Shown in pieces: positions 1 to 9,727 of a stretch of 64,000 nt of DNA; the first letter of the stretch is position 1, and each line of letters starts with the position of its first letter. Position numbers and translations under genes: made by a program. The DNA is from Streptomyces sp. HPF1205 (GTDB lineage: Bacteria; Actinomycetota; Actinomycetes; Streptomycetales; Streptomycetaceae), in NCBI RefSeq assembly GCF_020400825.1, contig NZ_JAINVH010000015.1, positions 62,001-126,000 on the forward strand. Direction: 5' to 3'. Below the pieces are notes generated by a model. That model made no database searches and had not been told where the DNA came from. It saw only the letters and a program-made list of their open reading frames with translations.

Positions 1-99
1 GCCCGGGGCGGCCGGCTCCGCATGCTACGTCCGCCCCGCGCGAGTTCCCCCGTCGATTCGAGCGGGAACCGCTCGGGGCACCCCTTCGGGGAAGGGCGG

Positions 100-456
100 T
101 CAGCGGTCCTGGATCAGCCCGAGGACATTGCCGTCGGGGTCGCTGACGGTGGCCACCAGGCGGCCGCCGCCGACGTCGCGCGGGGACTGCTTCACGATGG
201 CACCCGCGGCGGTCACCTCGGCGAGCTTCGCCTCGATGTCCGGTACGTGCCAGTAGGCGGTCACCGCCTCCGGGCTCTGCGGGCCGCCGGCGGGCACCAG
301 CCCGATCTGCTGGCCCGCCGCCTCGTAGCCGACGTAGTAGGGCGAGTCCGTGGCCGGCGCCACGCCGAGCAGCGCGGTGTACACGTCCTTGGCCTTGTCG
401 AGGTCGGACACGGGGTGCAGGACGGTCTTGATCCCTTGGGTGGACGAGGTGCTCAT
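100..456 (-). CDS. VOC (glyoxalase/bleomycin-resistance) family protein
   Basis: A 118-residue single-domain protein of the vicinal oxygen chelate superfamily. Visible features are the first beta strand and helix (HPVSDLDKAKDVYTALLG, near residue 15) and the family ending SDPDGNVLGLIQ. Members use a metal to catalyse isomerisation or dioxygenation, or simply bind a small ligand; the substrate cannot be read from sequence. There is no signal peptide, so it should be cytoplasmic. The ATG is preceded by a GGAG ribosome site. It is transcribed away from the next gene and no operon partner lies within the window. Confidence 0.85.
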   Translation of the reverse strand: MSTSSTQGIKTVLHPVSDLDKAKDVYTALLGVAPATDSPYYVGYEAAGQQIGLVPAGGPQSPEAVTAYWHVPDIEAKLAEVTAAGAIVKQSPRDVGGGRLVATVSDPDGNVLGLIQDR

Positions 457-715
457 GGTGGCTCCGTGAGGTCGTGGTCCAGGCGGACCAGAGGCCCGGG
501 AATCGGTCGATCCGGGCAGGTCGGCGGCGCGCCGGCCTGCCCCTCACGGTAGGCGCGGCCCGGACGGGGCCGCTTCTCGAATCCTGACCGGTTCCCTGCC
601 GGCTGTACGGGGGCTGCCCCCAGGGCCAGGACGGTGGTCAGCAGGAGTGTGCCCGCGGTGTCCCCCGCCTAGATTCGCTCGTCGAGGACAGCGACGGCGC
701 CGAGGGGGAGGGCGG

Positions 716-1915
716 ATGATGGTGCGGGGGAAAGGCCTGCTGCCACTGGCCGTGGCGGGCGCGATCGCGGTCACGGCCCTGGCCGCGACCGCTCCGCCGG
801 CGACCGCCGGGACGGGGGCGGGGACCGCGAACGCGGCCGTGAGCGCGGGCGGGCCGGCCGCGTGCGGGGGCCACGCGGCCCTGCGCCGCGCGCTGCACCG
901 GCTGACGCACACCGACGGCCTGGCGGGCGCGGCGGTCCGGGTGGACGCCCCCGGGTGCGGCGAATGGGCCGCGGCCGCCGGGGCCGCCGACCTCCGCACC
1001 GGCCGGCCGATGCCGGTCGCCGGGCGGATCCGCATCGGCAGCACGACCAAGACCTTCACCGCCACCGTGCTGCTCCAGCTCGTCGCCGCGCACCGGGTCG
1101 ACCTGGACGCCACCGTGGACCACTACCTGCCGGGCCTGATCGACCGCAACGGATACGACGGCCGGAGGATCACCGTACGGCAGCTCCTCCAGCACACCAG
1201 CGGACTGCCGGACCACGTGGACGCCCTGGACTTCGACCACCCGCGGACCTGGCGGACGCACGACTTCACCCCCGGGGAACTCGTCGCGCTCGCGCTGGAC
1301 CAGCCGCGCCCGGCCCGGGCCTGGTCGTACTCCACGACGAACTACATCGTCCTGGGGATGATCATCCGGAAGGTGACCGGGAACTCCCCGAGCCGGGAGA
1401 TCACCGGGCGGATCATCCGCCCGCTGGGGCTGAAGGACACCTACTGGCCGCACGCGGACCGGGCGATCGAGGGCCCGCACCCCCACGGCTACGAGCGCCT
1501 GCCGCGAGGCGGCGGGACCGTCCTGACCGACACCACGGACTTCAACATGACCTACGCGGGCGTGGGCGGGGCGCTGGTCTCCAGCCTCGCCGACGAGAAC
1601 CGCTTCTTCGCCGCACTGCTCGGCGGCCGCCTGCTGCCGCCCGCGCAACTGGCGCAGATGAAGGCCACGGTGCCCGCCGACCCGGACAGGATCTGGCCGG
1701 GTGCCCGGTACGGCCTGGGCCTGATCTCCACGCCGCTGCCCTGCGGCGGGACGTACTGGGGCCACGGGGGCACCACCCCCGGCTTCGAGACGACCGGCGG
1801 CGTCGCCCCGGACGGCCGCCGCGTGCAGCTCGTGATCAACCAGAACATCGACAGCGCGCGGTCCTTCGAGGACGAGCTGGCCACGATCAGCACGGCACTG
1901 TGTGAGAACCGGTAG
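716..1915 (+). CDS. Secreted serine hydrolase, beta-lactamase / D-Ala-D-Ala carboxypeptidase fold
   Basis: 399 residues. An N-terminal signal peptide (MMVRGKG followed by an Ala/Val-rich core, cleavage near residue 32) shows export. The penicillin-binding signature is present: SxxK at residues 109-112 (GSTTK), a YSTTNY segment as the second motif, and HGG (WGHGGTTPGF) as the KTG equivalent. These define the class C beta-lactamase / DD-peptidase superfamily; members hydrolyse peptidoglycan stem peptides, esters or D-amino-acid peptides, and the substrate here is unknown. The ATG at 716 was chosen because a purine-rich GAGGGGGAGGG lies just upstream; a longer in-frame start at 647 lacks one. 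Confidence 0.88.
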   Translation: MMVRGKGLLPLAVAGAIAVTALAATAPPATAGTGAGTANAAVSAGGPAACGGHAALRRALHRLTHTDGLAGAAVRVDAPGCGEWAAAAGAADLRTGRPMPVAGRIRIGSTTKTFTATVLLQLVAAHRVDLDATVDHYLPGLIDRNGYDGRRITVRQLLQHTSGLPDHVDALDFDHPRTWRTHDFTPGELVALALDQPRPARAWSYSTTNYIVLGMIIRKVTGNSPSREITGRIIRPLGLKDTYWPHADRAIEGPHPHGYERLPRGGGTVLTDTTDFNMTYAGVGGALVSSLADENRFFAALLGGRLLPPAQLAQMKATVPADPDRIWPGARYGLGLISTPLPCGGTYWGHGGTTPGFETTGGVAPDGRRVQLVINQNIDSARSFEDELATISTALCENR

Positions 1916-2026
1916 TCGAACGGGTGGCCGAACCGGTGACGGAACCGGCGCTGCGGCGCGGCGCGGGCGCGTGACGAGCAGGACGACGGAGCACGACCAC
2001 GGAGCAGGACGACGGACAGGAGGACC

Positions 2027-3613
2027 ATGATTCGCGGCAGGTCGCTTCCGGCCGCGAGGACCCCGTCGGCGGTGAGGGCCGCCGCCGGGATGCTCGCCGC
2101 CCTCACCCTCACCGCCTCCGGGCCGGCGGCCGCGTCCGTCCCCGCGTCCGTCCCCGCGGGCGGCGTCCGGGCCCCGGCCCTCGCCCGCTTCGAGCACCAG
2201 AAGATCACCTGGACCGCGTGCGCGACCGGACCGTCGGACGAGGTCGGCCAGGCCCTCGACCGGGCCGGTGCCCAGTGCGCCGCGATCAAGGTGCCGCTGG
2301 ACTACGCCCACCCGGCCCGCCGCGCCATCACCGTGGCCGTTTCCCGCCTGAAGGCCACCGACACCAGGCACCGCGTCGGCGCCATGGTGCTCAACGGCGG
2401 CGGCCCCGGCGGCGGCTCCATCGACCTGCCGCCGGACATCCGCGATCTGCTGGGCGGTGTCGGCGCCCGGTACGACCTGATCGGCATGGACCCCCGGTCC
2501 AGTGGCCGCAGCACCCCGGTCGACTGCCACTGGCCGACCAGCACCTGGATGCGCGCACCCGGGAACGGCAGGAAAGGCTTCGACGAGGTCGTCGCCCTGG
2601 AGCGCGGCCTGGCCGCCGACTGCGAGCGGACGGACGGCGACCTGCTGCCGTACATCAGCACGCGCAACATCGCGCGCGACATGGATGTGCTGCGAGCGGC
2701 ACTCGGCGAGCGCAGGCTCTCCTATTACGGCGCCTCGTACGGCACCTACCTCGGCGCCGTATACGCCCGGATGTTCCCCGGCCACGTGGACCGCATGGTG
2801 CTCGACAGCGCGGTCGACCCCGGGAACTACGGGGCCCGGCGGATGCTCGCGGACGCCACCGGGGCCAACGAGGCCGCGCTGCGCGACTGGGCCGCCTGGA
2901 CGGCCGCCCGCGACGCCCGGTACCACCTGGGCGGCACGCCCGGCGCGGTACTGGCCGCGGTGAACCGCGTCATCGCCGCCTCCGCCCGGCACCCGCTGAC
3001 GGTGGGCGGCTACCGGGTGGACGCCCACGTCGTTCCGTTCGTGCTGTTCAACGGCCTGGACGACGACCGGGACGCGGCCTCCGCCTCCCTGGCCGGCGCT
3101 GTGCGCGTGCTCGCCGAGGCCGCCGCGGGCTGGCGGGCCGAGCCCACCGCCGATCTGGCGGACACCCTCGCCTTCGTGTCCACAGGCGTGGAGGAGGCGG
3201 CCGGCGGCTCCCAGGCCGCGATCTTCTGCGGCGACAGGGCGGTCGACCGCGACCCGGACGCCTACTGGCGCGACATCCGGGCAGCCACCGCCGACGGGCA
3301 GGTCCTCGGCCCCATGCTCCACGACATCAGCCCCTGCGCCTTCTGGCCGACGGCGCCCAGGGAGCGGCCCACCGCGGTCCGGAGCGGCGTCCCGGCGCTG
3401 ATCGTGAACTCCACCGGCGACACTCGCACCACCTACCAGGACGCCGAGGCCCTGCACCGCCGCCTCACCGCGTCCCGCCTGCTCACCCTGCGGGGCGCCC
3501 GTATCCACGCCGTCTACCCCCGCTACGGCGACGCGTGCGTCAACACGGTGATCAACGCCTACTTCCGCACCGGCTCCCTCCCACCCACCGACGTGACCTG
3601 CGCGAGCCGGTGA
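2027..3613 (+). CDS. Secreted alpha/beta-hydrolase peptidase, Tap/SlpD type
   Basis: 528 residues with a signal peptide (positive start, Ala/Leu core, cleavage near residue 36). The alpha/beta-hydrolase nucleophile elbow GASYG carries Ser237, an oxyanion-type GGGPGGG precedes it, the acid is in NSTGD and the His in ARIHAVYPRYGD. This arrangement matches Streptomyces tripeptidyl aminopeptidases and the SlpD/SlpE mycelium-associated proteases (abhydrolase_1 plus a Tap-like C-terminal domain). It should release short peptides from protein N termini outside the cell. A strong AGGAGG site precedes the ATG. The gene lies 111 bp after the serine hydrolase in the same direction and may be co-transcribed with it. 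Confidence 0.88.
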   Translation: MIRGRSLPAARTPSAVRAAAGMLAALTLTASGPAAASVPASVPAGGVRAPALARFEHQKITWTACATGPSDEVGQALDRAGAQCAAIKVPLDYAHPARRAITVAVSRLKATDTRHRVGAMVLNGGGPGGGSIDLPPDIRDLLGGVGARYDLIGMDPRSSGRSTPVDCHWPTSTWMRAPGNGRKGFDEVVALERGLAADCERTDGDLLPYISTRNIARDMDVLRAALGERRLSYYGASYGTYLGAVYARMFPGHVDRMVLDSAVDPGNYGARRMLADATGANEAALRDWAAWTAARDARYHLGGTPGAVLAAVNRVIAASARHPLTVGGYRVDAHVVPFVLFNGLDDDRDAASASLAGAVRVLAEAAAGWRAEPTADLADTLAFVSTGVEEAAGGSQAAIFCGDRAVDRDPDAYWRDIRAATADGQVLGPMLHDISPCAFWPTAPRERPTAVRSGVPALIVNSTGDTRTTYQDAEALHRRLTASRLLTLRGARIHAVYPRYGDACVNTVINAYFRTGSLPPTDVTCASR

Positions 3614-3703
3614 ACCCTACCGCCGGTACGCCGGTATCCGCGCTGCCGCCGCCGCACCCCTCGCGGGGTCCGGCGGCGGCCGGTGCCGTTCCCGGCGGCG
3701 GCC

Positions 3704-5161
3704 TCAGCCGGCCCCGATGATCCGCCACTGCTGGTTGGTGCTGTTGCTGCTGCTGTACTGCCCCAGGTCGGTGCCGGAGCCGGTACGGCCCATGCCGTCC
3801 AGGTACAGGCCGGTGGCGCGGTTCTTGATGCGGACGTTGTTGGCGTCGGTCACCACAGACCACTGCTGGTTGGTGCTGTTGCTGTCGCCGTACTGGCTCA
3901 CCACGGAGCCGCTGGAGGTGCGGCCCCCGCCGTCCAGGTAGAGGCCGGTGGCGCGGTTCTTGATGCGGACATAGTTGCCGTCGTTCTCCACGGTCCACTG
4001 CTCCTCGTAGCGGCCGGCGCTGTCACTCCACTGGTCGGCGGTCGAGCCGGCGGCCGTACGGCCGGCGCCGTCGACGTACAGTCCGGTGGCCGCGTTGACG
4101 ATCCGGACGTACGTGCCGCCGCCGCTGCCGATGCCCCACGCGTACTGCAGGCGGGTCAGCCCTGAGGGGTTCACCAGGGACAACTGGATGGCCGAGCCGG
4201 TGCCGGACTTGGTGGTCAGGCTGTACCAGTCGCCGTCCCGCAGGCCCGGCCAGTACACGCTGCCCATTCCGAGGGCGCGCAGTTCGCTGCTGACTCCGCG
4301 GATGTAGTCGGCGAAGAACGAGCCGCTGGGGATGCTGTAGTCGATCGTGCCGTACTGGACGCCGTTCTTGCTGCCGGGGCTCATCGGGCCGCCCCATTCG
4401 GTGGCGACGGTGCGGTCGGCGTATTTCCCGATGTATCCGGCGATGTGGTTCGCCCATTCCGTTTCGTCCTCGTATCCGGCGAAGAACGAGTAGTCGTGGA
4501 CGGCCAGCAGGGTGTTGTCCAGGCGGGTGTCGTCGCCCACGGCCGACACGTTCTGAGCGTCTCCGGCGCCGTCGAGGATCACCCGGCCGCGCGGGACGGA
4601 GGAATAGCGGGCCAGCCAGTTGTTGTAGAAGTTGTCCAGGTCACCGGTGCCGTAGGCGTAGGGCTCGTTGATCACCTCGAAGTAGGCGTTGGGGTTGCCC
4701 CCGTACCTGGCGACGACGGTGTCCCACATCGAGTAGAAGGCGCTCGTACTGGCCGGTTTGCCACCCGAGTACGCCCAGTAGGCCAGTATCACCTTGCCCT
4801 TGCCGAGCGCGGTGTCGATCGCCCCGGTGTACGTCGACCAGTAGTTGGCGACGGTGGGCTCGTTGATCGGCATGCGCACGGTGTTGGCGCCGGTGATCGA
4901 GTACATCTGGCCGACCACCCGGTCCGCCACCGTGGCCGCCGAGGCGTTGGTGTCCGAGGGACCGAGCCCGGACACGTACAGCACGCCGTTGACGAAGTTG
5001 TCCCTCTGGTCGGCCCAGTTCACGCCCCTGAATTGGCTGGTGGCCGCGTGCGCCTGGTGCGAGCCGAAGGTCAGTGTGCCGGCGGCGAGTGCGAATACGG
5101 CGAAGAGTCGGCAGAGCAGGAAAAGCGTTCTGCGGGTGACCGCTTGATGCTGCGACAGCAC
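3704..5161 (-). CDS. Secreted GH5-type glycoside hydrolase with C-terminal ricin-type (CBM13) domain
   Basis: 485 residues: signal peptide ending AHAA (about residue 40), a TIM-barrel catalytic domain (about 41-340) and a beta-trefoil lectin domain (about 350-483). The clan GH-A acid/base is Glu166 in VINEP and the nucleophile is Glu255 in ATEWGGP. Three repeats of a G-LY-DG motif with QW elements mark the ricin/CBM13 module, which binds sugar chains. GH5 enzymes cut beta-linked polysaccharides such as glucans and mannans; the exact substrate is unclear. The GTG start has an AAGGA site. It is divergent from the heparinase-like gene and is likely the extracellular step of the adjacent uptake locus. 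Confidence 0.85.
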   Translation of the reverse strand: MLSQHQAVTRRTLFLLCRLFAVFALAAGTLTFGSHQAHAATSQFRGVNWADQRDNFVNGVLYVSGLGPSDTNASAATVADRVVGQMYSITGANTVRMPINEPTVANYWSTYTGAIDTALGKGKVILAYWAYSGGKPASTSAFYSMWDTVVARYGGNPNAYFEVINEPYAYGTGDLDNFYNNWLARYSSVPRGRVILDGAGDAQNVSAVGDDTRLDNTLLAVHDYSFFAGYEDETEWANHIAGYIGKYADRTVATEWGGPMSPGSKNGVQYGTIDYSIPSGSFFADYIRGVSSELRALGMGSVYWPGLRDGDWYSLTTKSGTGSAIQLSLVNPSGLTRLQYAWGIGSGGGTYVRIVNAATGLYVDGAGRTAAGSTADQWSDSAGRYEEQWTVENDGNYVRIKNRATGLYLDGGGRTSSGSVVSQYGDSNSTNQQWSVVTDANNVRIKNRATGLYLDGMGRTGSGTDLGQYSSSNSTNQQWRIIGAG

Positions 5162-5489
5162 GGATGGGTCCTTTCTTTTTCACGGCCGGGTGCGCGGGAA
5201 TCCCGAGCAGTGTGGGACCTGGGTAACCGGCCGACAAGCCTTCCGATGCGACCCGAACCGAAAGGCTCACAAACGCAGGTATGCGAAACCGGACCCCGTC
5301 CTTCCGCGCCGCCCCTCGCGGGGGTGTCCGCGGCCGGCCGGCCGCGCGGTTTCCCGCGCTCGGTGAGCGGGCGTCGTGCGGAGGAATACGTGCGATCCGT
5401 TGCGCTTGCGATCGCAAGGGCGCGGCAGCGGGGGATCGCCATTACGGTGCCGGTGGCGCCGTTCCTTTCAGCAGCTTCCGGGAGCCCGT
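5162..5489. other. Divergent intergenic region between the GH5 and heparinase-like genes
   Basis: 328 bp without a gene. It must hold the promoters of both flanking genes. The clearest element is a perfect 14-bp palindrome at 5405-5418, listed separately. I saw no terminator or RNA gene. Confidence 0.6.
5405..5418. promoter_or_regulatory. Perfect 14-bp palindrome, candidate operator
   Basis: CTTGCGATCGCAAG reads identically on both strands and lies 72 bp before the GTG of the heparinase-like gene, in the divergent promoter region. The position fits a dimeric repressor. The binding protein is unknown; the DeoR-type regulator at 9824-10945 is the nearest candidate, but its other proposed sites look different. 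Confidence 0.35.
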
Positions 5490-7580
5490 GTGAACGACCG
5501 TGCCCGCCATCCGGCCGGAACCGCCGCGCCCGGCAGTCTGGCGGGGCGTCTCGGCCCCGCCCTCGACCCGCCGGCGCTCCGCGACGCGCTGCACGGGGCG
5601 ACCGGGCGGCTGCCCGTGCCCACGGCGGAGACGAGGGGGACCTGGGACGCGGTGCACCCCGCGACCCGCGGCGCCCTGCTGGCGGCAGCCGAGGCCGAAC
5701 TGGCCCGGCCCGCCCCGGTCCTGCGCGCCTCCGACTGGGCCCGGACGTTCCGCGACGGGCTCCGCACGGCCTACGAGGACCCAGCGCGGGCCCTGCGTGA
5801 ACGCGTCGCCCTGCTGGTCCTGGCCGCGGTCCTGCGCGACGAGTCCGCCCCGGCGCAGGCTCCGCCCGGGGCCGCGCCCTGCCTGGACGCCGCCGCCGAC
5901 GGGCTGATGGCGCTGGCCGAGACCAGCACTTGGTGCTGGGCGCCGCACGACCGGTTCACCGCCGCCCGCCGGGAGCTGGTGCCCGACCCGGCCGAGCCGT
6001 TCCTGGACCTCGGGGCCGCCGAGGTGGCCTCCCTGGTGGCCTGGTCCGACCATGTCCTGGGCGGCAGGCTCGACCGGCGGGTCCCCGGGCTGCGGCGGCG
6101 GCTGCGGCACGAGGTACGGGCCCGCGTGCTGGAGCCCTTCCGCCGGATCGGCGACTGGCACTGGACCGGACGGGACGGCGACGCCCACAACTGGAACCCG
6201 TGGATCCACGGCGCCGTCCTCACCGCCGCGCTGCTCATGGCCGGCCACGGGGCCGAGCGAGCCGCCCTGGTCCGCCGGGCCGTCCTCGGCCTCGACCACT
6301 TCGTCGCCGTACTGCCCGACGACGGGGGGATCGACGAGGGCGTCGCCTACTGGTGGCACGGCGCCGGCCGGCTGCTGGAAGCACTCGACCTGCTCGCCGC
6401 GGCCGGCGGCCCGGCCCTCGACGCCCGCGACCTGCCCGTGCTGCCCGAGCTCGTCCGCTACCCGCACCGCGTCCACCTGGGCGGACCCTGGTACGTCAAC
6501 GTCGGCGACGCCCCCGCGCGCCCGCCCGCCGAGCAGCCCTGGCACGTCCTGTTCCGGTGGGGCCGTCGCATCGCCGACCCGGCGGTCCGCGCGCACGCCG
6601 CGGACCGCGGCCGCGCCCGGGGCCTGGCCGCCGGCCCCCAGGAGGGGCTCGGCCGCGCGCTGGCCGGTCTGTGCGACCCGGACTGGCGCGCGGCACTCGA
6701 ACAGCAGGTGCACGGGGGGCGCCCGTCCGCGGCGGTGCCGGAACGCCGTGCCGCGCGGCCGACGGCCGGGACCGTGCGGGAACACCCGCGGCCGGCCGTC
6801 CGCCCGGCGGCCCGGGCCGGCGAGCGGACTTGGGCCGCCCGGGACGTGTGGCTGCCCGGTGTCCAGCTCCTGGTCGCCCGTGAGGCGGCCGGGGCCACTG
6901 AGGGACTCACCGTCGCCGTCAAGGGCGGCCACAACGCGGAACGGCACAACCACCTCGATGTCGGCTCCTACTGGGTGGCCCTCGACGGCACCCCCCTCGT
7001 CGTCGACGCCGGCCAGCCCACCTACACCGCCGCCAGCTTCGGCCCGGACCGCTACCGCGCCTGGCCCCTGCGCAGCGGCTGGCACAACGTCCCCGACCCG
7101 GGCGCGGAACAGCTGCCCGGCGCGGACCACCGGGCCCTGGACGTACGGGTCGAGCGGCGCGCGGCCGGGACGGTGTGGTCGGCGGAGTTGTCGGCGGCCT
7201 ACCCGGAGGGTCTGGTCGCGGGGTGGCGCCGCACCCTGCGCCTGGTCCGCCCGGGCGTGGGGCGCCCGGCGCACGTGCTCGTCGAGGACCGGCCGTACGC
7301 GCCCCGCGGCCCGGTTCGGCTCCACCACCTCCTGGCCGGGGACGTCACCCTCGCCGAGGGCCGTGCCCTCGTCGGGGACGGCACCGGGCGCACCCTCCGC
7401 CTCACCTGGGACCCCCGCCGGCTGACCGGCAGCCTCGAACACCGCCCCCTGGACGACCCGCTGCTGCGCGGCTCCTGGGGGGAACGCCTGACCCGGCTGA
7501 CCCTTGCCTGCGACGCGACGGCCGAACCGGGACGGACGCCGGCACCGCTGCTGGTCCGTATCGAACGGGCGGAGGGCTGA
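5490..7580 (+). CDS. Heparinase II/III family polysaccharide lyase-like protein
   Basis: 696 residues. The diagnostic region is KGGHNAERHNHLDVGSYW (from about residue 477), corresponding to the heparinase II/III core motif, followed by DGTPLVVDAGQPTYTA. An alpha/alpha-toroid N-terminal half and a beta-sandwich C-terminal half fit the length. Family members cleave uronate-containing polysaccharides by beta-elimination. No signal peptide is visible, so it probably acts on imported oligosaccharides. The GTG at 5490 was preferred to an upstream in-frame ATG because homology-like sequence begins there and a GGGAG lies just before it. It converges on the DUF2264 gene. Confidence 0.82.
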   Translation: MNDRARHPAGTAAPGSLAGRLGPALDPPALRDALHGATGRLPVPTAETRGTWDAVHPATRGALLAAAEAELARPAPVLRASDWARTFRDGLRTAYEDPARALRERVALLVLAAVLRDESAPAQAPPGAAPCLDAAADGLMALAETSTWCWAPHDRFTAARRELVPDPAEPFLDLGAAEVASLVAWSDHVLGGRLDRRVPGLRRRLRHEVRARVLEPFRRIGDWHWTGRDGDAHNWNPWIHGAVLTAALLMAGHGAERAALVRRAVLGLDHFVAVLPDDGGIDEGVAYWWHGAGRLLEALDLLAAAGGPALDARDLPVLPELVRYPHRVHLGGPWYVNVGDAPARPPAEQPWHVLFRWGRRIADPAVRAHAADRGRARGLAAGPQEGLGRALAGLCDPDWRAALEQQVHGGRPSAAVPERRAARPTAGTVREHPRPAVRPAARAGERTWAARDVWLPGVQLLVAREAAGATEGLTVAVKGGHNAERHNHLDVGSYWVALDGTPLVVDAGQPTYTAASFGPDRYRAWPLRSGWHNVPDPGAEQLPGADHRALDVRVERRAAGTVWSAELSAAYPEGLVAGWRRTLRLVRPGVGRPAHVLVEDRPYAPRGPVRLHHLLAGDVTLAEGRALVGDGTGRTLRLTWDPRRLTGSLEHRPLDDPLLRGSWGERLTRLTLACDATAEPGRTPAPLLVRIERAEG

Positions 7581-7587
7581 AGGGTCC

Positions 7588-7605
7588 GGCCGCGCAGGAG
7601 CGGCC
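7588..7605. terminator. Short bidirectional hairpin between convergent genes
   Basis: GGCCGC, a six-base loop, then GCGGCC, sitting in the 32-bp gap between the heparinase-like and DUF2264 stop codons. No U tract follows, as is usual in Streptomyces. The stem is short, so confidence is moderate. Confidence 0.4.
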
Positions 7606-7612
7606 CCCGCGG

Positions 7613-9622
7613 TCAGCCCGCCGCCCCGCCTCCCGGCAATTCCACCGCCGTCCGTTCCCCGTCCCCCCAGGTGACCACCACCCGGTGCCCGCCCCCTGGC
7701 GCGGTCTCCACCGACAGTTCGGGCACGGCCGAGGCTCCCTGCGGGCCCTCCAGGACCACCGCCGCCGCCAGAAGCTCACCCGGCGGCGGGGGTTCCGCCG
7801 TGGCCAGCCACGGGACCGCCGTACACGTGCCCAGCGGGCTCGTGTCCCGCTCGGCCGCGACGCCCGCCTCGGTGAAGCCCCGCAGGCCGTGCAGGGCGGA
7901 ACGCAGGGCCGGGGTCACGGCCTCGGCCCAGGGGCCGGGGCCGGAGCGTTGGCGGTCACGGGGTGGCAGGTCGGCGGAGACGGGCCAGCCGCCGAGCCGT
8001 ACGGACCGCCAAGGGGCCTCCGGCGCGGGGAAGTCCGCGGGCGCGTCGATCCGTACCACACGGACCTCGATGCCGAGGCGCAGGACGGAGGCGACGGTGA
8101 CCAACGGGCCGTGTGTGACGGCGCCGCGGCGGCCCGAGCCGTGGTCCGGGCTGTCGTCGCCGGTGGTGTCGGCCCAGCGGACCCGGCCGCGGGAGGCGGC
8201 CGCGAGGGCGCCGCCGGGCAGGGACAGCGCGAAGAGGGTCTCGAAGCCGCTGCGGTGGGTGGCGCGACCGGCCGGGTCGAGGAGGACGACGCTGTTGTCG
8301 AGCGGGTCGGCGACGGTGGGACCGGTCAAGGGCGGCAGGGTGGCGGTGGAGTAGCCGAGCCGGGCGTAGAGCGGGGAGTCGGCGCACTCGTCCCCTGGGC
8401 GGGCGTGGTCGGTGCCGTGGTTGACGACCCGGACGACGCCGTCCGCCCGCCGGGCGCAGACCAGCCAGCCGGGCGCGGCCATCACCCGGGCCTGGTCGGC
8501 CCGTTCCACCGGCAGCGGCTCCTCACGAGCCGTCCACACGGGGTGCGCGGCGGGCAGCATCAGGCCGAGCATGCCCTTGGCCGCCCAGTACGGCGAACCG
8601 GGCCCGGAGTAGGACTGCCGGATGGCCGGCCACTCCCGGTGCCAGCCGAGGGTCAGCAGCCCGTCGGGCTCGAAGGCGCCGCGGTCGGCGAAGTGCCGCA
8701 GCATGCCGCTCGCCGCCCGCCGTACCAGCCCCGGGGCGAGACCGCCGGCCCCGGTGACGGCGCCCGTCCACAGCGGCGCCGCCGCCGCGAAGCGGTAGGT
8801 CAGGCTGCGGCCCTGCAGCAGTGGTGAGCCGTCCGCTCCGATCAGCGCCACCGCGTCGTCCAGGTAGGCGGCCAGGTCCCGTTCCCAGCGCAGGCGCAAC
8901 TCCGGCGGACACAGCGTGCCGGTCACGTCGAACAGGCGGGTCCACAGCAGCGGGTACAGGTGCAGTGCCCAGCCGGTGTAGTGGTCGTACGCCCGCTCCT
9001 GACCGTCGCTCAGCCAGCCGCCGGGGCGCCGCAGCGAGGCGTGGACGGCGAGGTCCTGCTCGATGTCCGCGACGGAGAACGGGCCGCCGGCCTCGCGCAG
9101 GAAGGACTCCACGACGATCCGGAACCACACCCAGTTGATGGGCGGGTACTCCTGGCCGACGACCGTGCCGAGCCAGTCCACGACACGTTCGCGTACGCCC
9201 TCGTCCAGCCGGTCCCACAGCCAGGGCCGGGTGAGCTGGAGGACCAGGGCGACCGAGGCGGCCTCCACCTTGGCCTGCCCGAGCCGGTCCGGCCGCGGCC
9301 ACGCCTCGGGGGAGCGCGGGTCGGTGCCCGCGGCCAGGCCGCGCGCGTACGTCTCCAGCAGGCGGCCCACTCCGGGGCCGGCGCCCCGCGAGCCGGCGGT
9401 GAGGAATCCCGCGAGCAGGAACGTGCGGGCGAAGCCCTCCAACCCGTCGGACCGTACGCCGCTGCCGCTCGCCGGGCCGGGCAGGCCGACCAGCGCGCCG
9501 CCGGGGGAGCGGTAAGGGTCCACGGCGGCGAGCATCCGATAGGCCAGCGTGACCCAGTGGTCCCGGGTCCAGCCGGTGTACGGGGAGCGGGCCCGGTCCT
9601 CGGGCGGCAGGCCGTCGGGCAT
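7613..9622 (-). CDS. DUF2264 domain protein
   Basis: 669 residues covering the whole DUF2264 (PF10022) family. Typical segments are WVWFRIVVESFLREAGG (about residues 163-179) and the GWLSDGQERAYDHYTGWAL and LHLYPLLW blocks just after. The family has an alpha/alpha-toroid architecture resembling polysaccharide lyases and unsaturated glycoside hydrolases, and it often sits in plant-polysaccharide loci; its reaction is not established to my knowledge. There is no signal peptide. It faces the heparinase-like gene and lies just downstream of the regulator gene on the same strand. A cluster of CGAACG repeats about 105 bp before the start may be its operator. Confidence 0.8.
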   Translation of the reverse strand: MPDGLPPEDRARSPYTGWTRDHWVTLAYRMLAAVDPYRSPGGALVGLPGPASGSGVRSDGLEGFARTFLLAGFLTAGSRGAGPGVGRLLETYARGLAAGTDPRSPEAWPRPDRLGQAKVEAASVALVLQLTRPWLWDRLDEGVRERVVDWLGTVVGQEYPPINWVWFRIVVESFLREAGGPFSVADIEQDLAVHASLRRPGGWLSDGQERAYDHYTGWALHLYPLLWTRLFDVTGTLCPPELRLRWERDLAAYLDDAVALIGADGSPLLQGRSLTYRFAAAAPLWTGAVTGAGGLAPGLVRRAASGMLRHFADRGAFEPDGLLTLGWHREWPAIRQSYSGPGSPYWAAKGMLGLMLPAAHPVWTAREEPLPVERADQARVMAAPGWLVCARRADGVVRVVNHGTDHARPGDECADSPLYARLGYSTATLPPLTGPTVADPLDNSVVLLDPAGRATHRSGFETLFALSLPGGALAAASRGRVRWADTTGDDSPDHGSGRRGAVTHGPLVTVASVLRLGIEVRVVRIDAPADFPAPEAPWRSVRLGGWPVSADLPPRDRQRSGPGPWAEAVTPALRSALHGLRGFTEAGVAAERDTSPLGTCTAVPWLATAEPPPPGELLAAAVVLEGPQGASAVPELSVETAPGGGHRVVVTWGDGERTAVELPGGGAAG

Positions 9623-9727
9623 GGCAGTCTCCGTACGACGTCAGGGGGACGCGGCGCCGGAGCACCCGTCGCCCTGCCGGTCACTCAAGCGAACCGGCCG
9701 GCCGCGGTCAACCACCCCGTGATCACT

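Noticed and set aside
638..3508. Very long open frame (956 codons) on the minus strand opposite the two hydrolase genes
   Set aside because: Its translation is Gly/Arg/Val-rich without motifs and mirrors the GC bias of the real plus-strand genes, both of which have signal peptides and catalytic motifs.
5442..7442. 666-codon minus-strand frame opposite the heparinase-like gene
   Set aside because: No motifs and low-complexity composition; the plus-strand protein has the heparinase signature.
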